From Mucilaginibacter saanensis (GTDB lineage Bacteria > Bacteroidota > Bacteroidia > Sphingobacteriales > Sphingobacteriaceae): a DNA stretch of 64,000 nucleotides. Numbering within the stretch: position 1 is the first letter of the stretch; every line of letters begins with the position of its first letter. Shown here piece after piece: positions 28,361 to 34,663 of the stretch. The stretch is taken from NCBI RefSeq assembly GCF_014200575.1, contig NZ_JACHBZ010000006.1, forward strand, positions 254,661 through 318,660. Direction: 5' to 3'. The notes under the pieces were generated by a model that was not told the DNA's origin, ran no database searches, and was given only the letters and a program-made list of their open reading frames with translations. The position numbers and the translations under genes are program-made.

Positions 28361-28676
28361 ATTATAAGGGTGTTTATCTCTCAAAATTCGCAAATTTTAG
28401 CAGTATTTCTTACAAAAAGCGGCCTATGATTAGGCCAGAAAGCCCTTTGACAACCTCATAACATTTTTAAATTCCCGTTTTTAAACAGCTTCTTAGGGAT
28501 CGCTGCTATTGTCATTTGATGTTATTTTTTATAGTTCAATAATTAAATCCAGGCTTCCTGACATCACCAGGAATGCCGCTATTGTATTCAGGCATTTAAG
28601 TGTTTTTCCAAAAAATGATATTCTTCTGGTAATGTATTGTACAGGTTATAGGCAGTGTTAACTACTGTCCGACTTA
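28361..28676. other. Non-coding stretch with a possible coding scrap
   Basis: About 316 bp between the palindrome and the mgtC-type gene. On the minus strand 28588-28676 reads, without a start, TVVNTAYNLYNTLPEEYHF and LEKHLNA before a TGA; it is coherent but unrecognised and may be the end of a lost gene. Nothing else is supported. Confidence 0.35.
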
Positions 28677-29384
28677 TTATAATTCAGTTTGGTGACCTAT
28701 AACTTCCCAACTTACCTTCATTACATCCTGTTCAATGGTTAACCTACTTGCCATTTTTTCCATCAGGTAATCCTGTTGCCCTGCAGAAATTATTTCTGCA
28801 GTAATGAACGCATAAGCCGGGTTTTCATCCTCGCTACTGGTCAATGCCCTAAGCATCAATTTTTCGTCATTCCCTAAATATTGTATCAGCAAAACCCGGA
28901 GATTATTTTCTATCTTCTTTTTGCATTTGATACTGATAATGTATTCCATCTGTGTTGCCTCACGTTTTGGAAAGAAGGTTATTTTACTCAATATTAGCCC
29001 CAGCGGGCGTAGTAGTAAATGAGTAAACATGATGAACGAGGTGGTTACGACCGCTTCCGGGGAGAGGCCCAAACCTACCAGCGAACCTACCGCTGCCGAA
29101 CACCAGATAGTAGCAGCCGTATTCAGGCCCTGTACATTTAAGCCGTCCTTCATGATAACCCCAGCCCCCAGAAAGCCTATACCGCTTATGATATAAGAAG
29201 CAACTCTGCCTGTGGCATCACTGCCTATGTGGATAGATAACAAAATATAAGCGGTTGAACCCAGGGATACTAAGGTATTGGTACGCAAACCGGCGCTTTT
29301 TTGCCGCCACTGGCGTTCTGCCCCAATTGCTGCACCCAGTAGCAGCGATAATGAAAGGCGTATAGCAAACTCCATAATATTCAT
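28677..29384 (-). CDS. MgtC/SapB-family membrane protein
   Basis: 235 residues. The N-terminal 125 residues form the conserved MgtC membrane domain: RLSLSLLLGAAIGAERQWR (with the conserved GxERxxxxK), SAGLRTNTLVSLGS, IGFLGAGVIMKDGLNVQGL and NTAATIWCSAAVGSLVGLGL. A C-terminal ACT-like cytoplasmic domain follows. MgtC proteins are linked to growth at low magnesium and to control of ATP synthase or cell-envelope stress; the exact role here is unknown. The start is preceded by GGAGG, a rare strong Shine-Dalgarno for this phylum, which lies inside the upstream small ORF whose stop overlaps this start (ATGA). Confidence 0.9.
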   Translation of the reverse strand: MNIMEFAIRLSLSLLLGAAIGAERQWRQKSAGLRTNTLVSLGSTAYILLSIHIGSDATGRVASYIISGIGFLGAGVIMKDGLNVQGLNTAATIWCSAAVGSLVGLGLSPEAVVTTSFIMFTHLLLRPLGLILSKITFFPKREATQMEYIISIKCKKKIENNLRVLLIQYLGNDEKLMLRALTSSEDENPAYAFITAEIISAGQQDYLMEKMASRLTIEQDVMKVSWEVIGHQTEL

Positions 29385-29584
29385 AATACACCTCCCATTG
29401 CCTCAACAACATGCTGATGGAGTAAATTATCACAGAAGGAAAAACTCAGAACCCCGGCAATAGCAGAAGTAATTATTTTTTCCTGTTTTAGATTATTGTT
29501 AGAGCCGATAGAAAAGGGGGTATCTATTACCGATGCGGCCTTGTTTTTTAATAAAGTATGAGTTGATTTTTCTCTTTTAAGCAT
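29381..29584 (-). CDS. 67-residue small protein coupled to the mgtC-type gene
   Basis: A frame from ATG 29584 (MLKREKSTHTLLKNKAA) to a TGA that overlaps the mgtC-type ATG by 4 bp (ATGA). The last codons, EAMGGVL, contain the GGAGG ribosome-binding site of the downstream gene. There is no signal peptide or domain I recognise. Because start and stop are tied so closely, translation of this ORF should control access to the downstream start, like a leader peptide; mgtC genes of enterobacteria are also controlled by leader ORFs, although no sequence similarity is implied. It could instead be a normal small protein of the same operon. Confidence 0.5.
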   Translation of the reverse strand: MLKREKSTHTLLKNKAASVIDTPFSIGSNNNLKQEKIITSAIAGVLSFSFCDNLLHQHVVEAMGGVL

Positions 29585-29828
29585 GACATAAAGATTGTCC
29601 CATCCTTACAAGACTGCCTAAAAGAGAGCGGTCTGGCTTAACGACGGGGGTATAAAATTTGGTTTATTCTACTCGGACCTGTATCCATGATTTTATTGCA
29701 TTTTAATTTATACAGCGTTTTTTGATTGCGTTGCAAATGTAAAACACGCCGTACGATTATATCGTTAGAGAACCCTTAGAAAATTATTAGAAAATTATTA
29801 GAAAAACTGGGGGAGCAGCAGGTTGTAG
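29585..29828 (-). promoter_or_regulatory. Leader/promoter region of the small ORF-mgtC operon
   Basis: About 240 bp without a gene. It contains a tandem ATTAGAAAATT-like repeat (three units, about 29776-29806) and, on the minus strand just before the small ORF, a G/C-richer stretch that could be a structured 5' leader. I cannot match it to a known riboswitch. Confidence 0.3.
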
Positions 29829-30104
29829 TTATACGTGCGAAAGTTCAACAGTAAATGTGGTTCCCTTGTTTTTTTGAGAGGCAGCCGTGATCGTCCTCTT
29901 GTGCAGATCGATGTTTTTTTTGGTAAGAGCCAGCCCGATGCTGTTTCCACCTGCAAATTGTTGATTGGCACCACGATAAATGGATTCAAAAATGTGTGGG
30001 AGCTCGGTTTCGGCTATCCCCAAACCATTATCGATGAAACGCAGGATCATTACTGTAATTGATAGATGTTGTGGCTTCGTTTGTTTTTGAAAATTTGCAG
30101 TCAT
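29829..30104 (-). pseudogene. C-terminal fragment of a sensor histidine kinase
   Basis: 91 codons. From about residue 17 it reads as the end of a HATPase_c domain: LRFIDNGLGIAETELPHIFE (N/G1 region), YRGANQQFAGGNSIGLALTK (G2 box) and ITAASQKNKGTTFTVELSHV. The dimerisation/phospho-acceptor histidine domain and everything before it are missing, and the first 15 or so residues have no kinase pattern. A terminator at 30118-30153 lies just upstream, so it is not transcribed from the recombinase gene. It is a relic of a kinase gene cut by insertion of the neighbouring mobile DNA. Confidence 0.75.
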
Positions 30105-30117
30105 TTTCCATCAGAGT

Positions 30118-30153
30118 AAAAAAGGAAAGTGCATGAGTGCGCTTTCCTTTTTT
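30118..30153 (-). terminator. Intrinsic terminator of the recombinase gene
   Basis: A 15-bp stem with one G-T wobble (30118-30132 with 30139-30153) and 6-nt loop, flanked by A/T runs on both strands. It lies 31 bp after the original stop codon (30184) of the recombinase gene on the minus strand. Confidence 0.75.
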
Positions 30154-30183
30154 CTAAAGAATCATTACTAAGTTTTAATCTAG

Positions 30184-31159
30184 TTACACCTGCTCCAGAC
30201 GTCTTCTTAATAATTTCATATCCTTACTGATTTTCACATCAAGGACTTTAGCATAATGCTGTGTTTGTTTTAGTGACTTATGTCCAAGCATTTTTGACAC
30301 TGTTTCCATTGGTACGCCGTTGGTAAGGGTAATAAATAGTGGTAGCAAAAGTGCGCCTGGCAGTGTGGAAGGTTAGTTTTTTATTTACACCAGATACATC
30401 CGCGATCTCCTTTAAGTAAGAATTCATTTTTTGATTAGTAAGGACAGGTAGGAGAGTTCCTTTGTTTAAACATTTGGGAGTATAACAGCTGAAGAGAAAT
30501 ATATCACGGACGTGATTGAGCCGCTCTGTATCGAATTGCTTATTCGTTATTCTGGTTAGCTCATCCTTGGTTAAAACAACAGGGATTACCTCATCTCGTT
30601 TTGTTCTAAAACCCAAAAACGGATCGTTGGTTAGCAGCCCCTTTTGTTTACACTCCAAGATGATTTTTTTGAAATTCCCCAGGTATTTTATTGCCGTATT
30701 GTTACGGCAATGTCTTTCTGTTTTAAGCCAGAATACAAACTGTGATACAAACTCATAATCCAATTCCTTTACCTCCAGGTCATCTTTTCTATACTTCATT
30801 TGTTTGTTATGAAGTTGAAATGCTTCCATGATGAAGTGTTTTTTCTCATCTTTTCCAATGAGTACGTCTTTTATATTTTCTGCGGTTACAAGTTTATTGC
30901 CTTCAAGTAGTTTGATTTTCGCCTGATAAACTTTACATGAAATCAGATCTAAGTAGGAGTTCAATTCTTCTGTTTCTTTGTTATCTCCAATCGCTCTGCC
31001 TGATTGCGAGTTCCATTGATTGGGTAACGATTGCCTTTTTGTTGATATTTCCCGACAGTCGCCATCTACTGTTATACGCAGGTAAACATATCTTTTTCCA
31101 TCTTTTTGATTTTTGGCTTGTTTTAAATAATAAAGCAAACCGAAGCTTTTTTCTAACAT
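30184..31159 (-). pseudogene. Tyrosine recombinase (Bacteroidota integrase type), inactivated
   Basis: Read from ATG 31159: an Arm-DNA-binding-like N-terminus (GLLYYLKQAKNQKDGKRYVY), a SAM-like core-binding domain (FVFWLKTERHCRNNTAIKYL) and part of the catalytic domain with HTARRTFATT (box II HxxR). Two lesions are visible. After FLFSCYT the segment carrying catalytic Arg I and the beta strands is missing, joining to PKCLNKGTLLPVL. A 4-bp tandem duplication (TATT) near 30335 then shifts the frame so that the current product ends with unrelated residues at 30278. In the shifted frame the true C-terminus is intact to 30184: SKMLGHKSLKQTQHYAK, with H and Y catalytic residues. Confidence 0.88.
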
Positions 31160-31257
31160 ATCATTTTTTTAATGTCGTCAAAGTTGTTAAAGCTTATATT
31201 GAATTAAAAGAACAGGTATTTTACATTCCTTAGATCTTAATTCAGGGGGTATGTATG

Positions 31258-31306
31258 TAAATTGCGAAACTCCTTAATTTAAATAATTAAGGAGTTTCGC
31301 AATTTA
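31258..31306. repeat. 22-bp perfect inverted repeat upstream of the recombinase gene
   Basis: Positions 31258-31279 are complementary to 31285-31306 with a 5-nt loop. It lies between the start of the recombinase gene (minus, 31159) and the end of the AbiEii-type gene (minus, 31372), so it may terminate the latter; being AT-rich and symmetric it could also be a recombinase-related site. Confidence 0.8.
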
Positions 31307-31371
31307 ATAAAGAAACGTTGAATCCTTTATAAGGAAATGGATATCTATAGAATTGAATAACTGGCGGGATA

Positions 31372-32055
31372 TCAACGGCGAGGGTTTCTTTTAATTTCAT
31401 TTTTAGGGGATTCAGCATAATTTAGCGGCCCAAAGAGTATTTCAGGCTCTTCAAGCATCTGATCCAGTCGCGTCTTTATAAACTGCCACGAATAGTTTTC
31501 ATCCATTATCTCGACTGGGTCAGAAAAGTCTATATCCTGGTGATATACCAGCGATTTAATCGCCATCAAGGGATTACGATTCACATATTTGCCTTGATAA
31601 GCCTCTAAAAGTTCAATTGAAGTTAGATGTGATGAAAGGTAAGCGATATCGATATAGTCTTTCACCCTGGTACCGTTGCCAGTGATGGCATTGATTTTCA
31701 TTGCCCCAATATCTTTAAGCCCGGCCATCCTGACACCATCTTCATTAATAAGGTTTTCTAATAACGGGTAACGGTGAGCAATCAAATCGACTTTAACATC
31801 GCCAATTCTGCCTTTTAAAGTGTTCTTTTGCTGATAATCCAGTTGGAATCTGTAATTGGTTTCCATGCCCTCCAGCAAAGCATTTTCATCAAACTCTGAG
31901 GTAGTGAACAAATCCAGGTCGATACTCATCCGGTGCCCGATTTGCAATGAAAGGGCGGTATCACCCACTAGGAAAAAATCTTTTAATAAGGGTTCTGCTA
32001 TCAGCTTGTTTAGGAGTTCCAGTGTTGTGGGGCTGACTGTTTCTTTGTAAAGCAT
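31372..32055 (-). CDS. AbiEii/AbiGii-type nucleotidyltransferase toxin
   Basis: 227 residues. The nucleotidyltransferase core is plain: FLVGDTALSLQ (31-38) and RMSIDLDLF (44-50, the SxDLDLF metal-binding motif), then DVKVDLIAHRYPLLE and RMAGLKDIGAMKINAITGNG, with KDYIDIAYL. Family members act as growth-inhibiting toxins in type IV toxin-antitoxin or abortive-infection pairs by modifying tRNA or other targets with nucleotides. The partner gene upstream overlaps it by 46 bp. It sits between recombinase remnants, a usual place for such modules. Whether it is a defence module or a plasmid-type stabiliser cannot be seen. Confidence 0.85.
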   Translation of the reverse strand: MLYKETVSPTTLELLNKLIAEPLLKDFFLVGDTALSLQIGHRMSIDLDLFTTSEFDENALLEGMETNYRFQLDYQQKNTLKGRIGDVKVDLIAHRYPLLENLINEDGVRMAGLKDIGAMKINAITGNGTRVKDYIDIAYLSSHLTSIELLEAYQGKYVNRNPLMAIKSLVYHQDIDFSDPVEIMDENYSWQFIKTRLDQMLEEPEILFGPLNYAESPKNEIKRNPRR

Positions 32056-32327
32056 TTTAATGCCATTAAAGGTAAGTTAAAGACGTGGCTAACAAAGTTC
32101 ATGTCTTTCTCGTTAAGATAGGTTAATTCTGTTATTGTGTTTTTAACAGTATCAACTCCATATAAATTAAGCATTGCATACCAGTCCTGCGGCCATCCCC
32201 GTTCTATCACACGTTGCACAACCAAGTTACGCATTTTGGCATAATCTATCTTATTGATGTTGTATTCCCACAACAAAGCCGGATTAATTTTCGCTTCAGG
32301 ATAGTTTTTGTAATTACTGAAAAGCAT
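32010..32327 (-). CDS. Putative antitoxin of the AbiEii-type pair (DUF6922-like)
   Basis: 105 residues: LWEYNINKIDYAKMRNLVVQ, then RVIERGWPQDWYAMLNLYG. The pattern of an N-terminal WEYD/N-type segment followed by a helical region is that of the small proteins encoded directly before AbiEii-like toxins in Bacteroidota. The unusually long 46-bp overlap with the toxin start suggests coupled translation. The assignment rests mainly on context and general pattern. Confidence 0.65.
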   Translation of the reverse strand: MLFSNYKNYPEAKINPALLWEYNINKIDYAKMRNLVVQRVIERGWPQDWYAMLNLYGVDTVKNTITELTYLNEKDMNFVSHVFNLPLMALKCFTKKQSAPQHWNS

Positions 32328-32439
32328 AATTTAACGAATGCTTAACAACAAAAATACTAAATATTTATCAGAAGTGTGAGGAGTAATACATTGCAGATAA
32401 GAAATGTAACCAGTGATTAAACGAATCATTAACTAAGAT

Positions 32440-32570
32440 TGCTCTAGTTTATCCTTTTAGTAATTTTATAACATTAAGGACTTTTGCATCAACGCCTTCG
32501 TGTAGTGCCAACTTTGTTTAAGTGACTTATGCCTTAATATTTTGACACTGTTTCTATTGGTACGCGTAAT
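32440..32570 (-). pseudogene. Second, degenerate tyrosine-recombinase 3' end
   Basis: The stretch aligns by eye with the end of the recombinase at 30184-30330: GTACCAATAGAAACAGTGTC (VPIETVS) is followed by degenerate remains of the SKMLGHKSLKQ segment. Several stops and small deletions break the frame. Similarity may continue to about 32650. It shows that at least two related integrative elements, or a duplicated one, once sat here. Confidence 0.75.
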
Positions 32571-32735
32571 TGCTGCCTAAGATCAGATCCGAATAGAGTT
32601 TATTTTTTTAATTGCCACCAATCTCATGCTTAATTACGAATTCTATGATTAGGAATGATTTCCTGGGGTCGATATACCTCGAATATCTACATGGCAAATC
32701 GGAAAAAACAAAGCAGTTAACAGGTATAAATCAGG
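32571..32735. other. Spacer between the recombinase remnant and the non-coding repeat
   Basis: 165 bp. The first part may be more of the degraded recombinase; nothing else is supported. Confidence 0.35.
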
Positions 32736-33197
32736 CCCATTTTGTGTTTTATTGCTCTGTTTTACTTGTTTAAATAGATTGCGAGAGCGTCTTTTTTATA
32801 GGAAAAAGACGCTACGAATGGGTAACTATTTTTGTGTTTTTAAAGGTGTTTAAAAATTAAAATCCCCTAATTAGCGAAATTAGGAGGTTTTTCATTTTTG
32901 AGAAGTTAGGTTCGGGAGATTTGCGCTCATGAAAAATCCATGTAAATACTTGATTTGCATGGATTTATAAATTCATCGGAAAGATAGGGAACAGAACTAT
33001 AGGCCTCCACGCTTCACTGACGCTGTTTTTGGTGGCTTTTGAACGTGAACGTTACGAATAGCGCACTTTTTTATTTACCTTTTCAGCGGAGATGGTTCAG
33101 AATCTTAGTCTTCTGTGTTTTGATTATCAGTGTGTTTGTATTTAAAGGTCTCTTACTCTACGTATAGCGCAATAGCAAGTACTCTAATTGTTAATTC
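32736..33197 (+). repeat. Structured non-coding element, copy 1
   Basis: About 460 bp, similar over its whole length and in the same orientation to 50757-51239, with long exact blocks such as ACTTGTTTAAATAGATTGCG. It contains no open frame of note. Shared structure: a hairpin at 32787-32812 (GCGTCTTTTT paired with AAAAAGACGC), an intrinsic terminator at 32864-32892, and a 14-bp stem at 32934-32966 with loop ACTTG. Motifs of the form TACGAATRRCGC recur. Copy 1 is more degraded in its second half than copy 2. Confidence 0.85.
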
Positions 33198-33226
33198 TAA
33201 GGAAACAACATTTTTTAGTTTTAAAA

Positions 33227-33406
33227 TCATTTTTCAATTTTAAAACGATCTAGCGTAGGTGGCATCAAAATTTCTGACTCATGTTTTATAAGTGTTGCCC
33301 ATTTCTCCCGTGTGGTCAAAGATAAATACAAAATTTCGCCGACGCTAAAAGTTGTAGAACCGGTTAAGCACGAAAAGTGTAGGTCACATACGGCGATAGG
33401 TCTTTC
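33227..33406 (-). pseudogene. Unrecognised coding remnant
   Basis: A 59-codon frame without a start, reading ERPIAVCDLHFSCLTGS, then GEILYLSLTTREKWATLIKH and ending PPTLDRFKIEK. The pattern looks like the true end of a protein, but I do not recognise it. It ends about 30 bp from the edge of the non-coding element. Confidence 0.35.
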
Positions 33407-33606
33407 CTGTTATAATATTGCTTAGGCATTTCAGGTTTGAAACACCTAATTGCTTCCCGATGGCCACGACGTGGTAGCCATCACTTACAAGTGCGCGAAT
33501 TTTTCCACCTGTTCTTTTGAAAAAGCATTAGCGCTGTTACCAACGGATTTTGCGTAGAATTGATCGTCCTCCCACAGCTTTTTGATGTATGGGTTGTTGA
33601 TCAATC
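33384..33606 (-). pseudogene. Frameshifted remnant of a helix-turn-helix protein
   Basis: Two frames join to one sequence: NNPYIKKLWEDDQFYAKSVG, NSANAFSKEQVEK, then after loss of one A in an A run, KIRALVSDGYHVVAIGKQLG and VSNLKCLSNIITGKTYRRM with a stop. The second half is a resolvase/NUMOD-like helix-turn-helix of the kind found at the end of HNH endonucleases and small phage or transposon proteins. It is debris of a mobile element; the exact family is uncertain. Confidence 0.45.
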
Positions 33607-33716
33607 AGAAGAAAATTAAATAAAGGCTTATGATCACTTCGGCCCCGCAAGGAGCCGCGCGCAAAAAACGCTCCTCCATTCGCCTTTGATTTGGTAATCG
33701 AGGAGCATGTTAGGCT

Positions 33717-34496
33717 TCATACCAATACCATCATTTCTTTCAAGGCATTATCATATGCTTCTTTATCAAACTTGTAAAGTTTGGGGGAGCGGTGGGCGCC
33801 TATGCTTTTCTGTTCGCCTAACTCTTTAATAATACCTGTGGTGATCAGTTTTTTTCCAAAATTTCGGCTATCTAAGGACTTCCCTAAAATGGTTTCATAT
33901 AAAGCATGGATTTCCGGGCGTGTGAACTTTTCCGGTAGAAGTTCATAGCCGACAGGGTAGTGATAAATATGCAAGCGCAGGGCCTTTAATGCTTCTTCTA
34001 CCATTTCTCGGTGATCAAAAGTCATTTGCGGTAACTCGCCAATCGGCCACCATTGACATTCCTCCATATAAAAACTACCGTTGGGTATAACAAGAGAAAA
34101 TTCAGTGAGCGTATAAAAACATACAGAAACAAAATAATCAAACATCCAATGATCTGCAGAAATCTGTAAGCCCGAGAGTTTTGTCATTAGCTCGGGTGTA
34201 AAGTCCGCATCGAAAGTTCTGTGCGGGGTTCCGAATGACCGAAATTGTTGCAGAAACAATTTATCAAGTCCTGTTCTTTCAGTGGCAACCCGAAGGGCTG
34301 CTTCATTCAAAGTTTCAGTCCTTTTTATATAGCCGCCGGGTAGCTGCCATTTAACGATACCCTGCGGGCGTTGAAGCAAAACCTTCAATTCCTTTTCGTG
34401 ATAGCCAAAAATGACATTGTCTACCGACACGTTTTTGAGAAAATGAAGATGTCCGTTTATTAAGAGGTTGATTTCGCCGTCGTCGATATATTCCAT
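33717..34496 (-). CDS. NUDIX-domain sugar-responsive transcriptional regulator (NrtR/AraR-like)
   Basis: 259 residues from the preferred ATG at 34496 (MEYIDDGEINLLING); a start at 34556 would add 20 hydrophobic residues and lie within an operator. The N-terminal NUDIX-like domain (about 25-155: WQLPGGYIKRTETLNEAALR) has an imperfect Nudix box with RVATERTGL, so it is more probably a sensor than an enzyme. The C-terminal winged helix is about 165-255 (PEKFTRPEIHALYETILGKS and RNFGKKLITTGIIKEL). Bacteroidota relatives regulate arabinose and related sugar genes. Two matching palindromes upstream suggest autoregulation and control of the divergent GH106-like gene. Confidence 0.87.
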   Translation of the reverse strand: MEYIDDGEINLLINGHLHFLKNVSVDNVIFGYHEKELKVLLQRPQGIVKWQLPGGYIKRTETLNEAALRVATERTGLDKLFLQQFRSFGTPHRTFDADFTPELMTKLSGLQISADHWMFDYFVSVCFYTLTEFSLVIPNGSFYMEECQWWPIGELPQMTFDHREMVEEALKALRLHIYHYPVGYELLPEKFTRPEIHALYETILGKSLDSRNFGKKLITTGIIKELGEQKSIGAHRSPKLYKFDKEAYDNALKEMMVLV

Positions 34497-34512
34497 ATAT
34501 ACAAAGAAAATA

Positions 34513-34539
34513 ATTATTCTGTAAAATATACAGAATAAT
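34513..34539. promoter_or_regulatory. Operator 1 of the NUDIX-type regulator
   Basis: TTATTCTGTA (34514-34523), 5 bp, TACAGAATAA (34529-34538): a perfect 10-bp inverted repeat, extended by one more pair. It lies just upstream of the regulator start. Confidence 0.7.
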
Positions 34540-34550
34540 AAAATTATATT

Positions 34551-34579
34551 TATCATTGTGTAAATATTACAGAATGATA
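34551..34579. promoter_or_regulatory. Operator 2 of the NUDIX-type regulator
   Basis: TCATTGTGTA (34553-34562), 5 bp, TACAGAATGA (34568-34577): the same arrangement as operator 1 with one mismatched pair and two extra outer pairs. The centres are 39 bp apart. Placed in the divergent gap before the GH106-like gene. Confidence 0.7.
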
Positions 34580-34663
34580 GCTACCGGCTGATGCTGTAAT
34601 TAACCAATTATAAAGTTTCCAGTAAAAAACTGATCGGAGGGGTATTAAATCGCTTATTTTAAA

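Noticed and set aside
29585..29700. Magnesium or manganese riboswitch before the mgtC-type operon
   Set aside because: No consensus of the M-box or yybP-ykoY class could be laid over the sequence.
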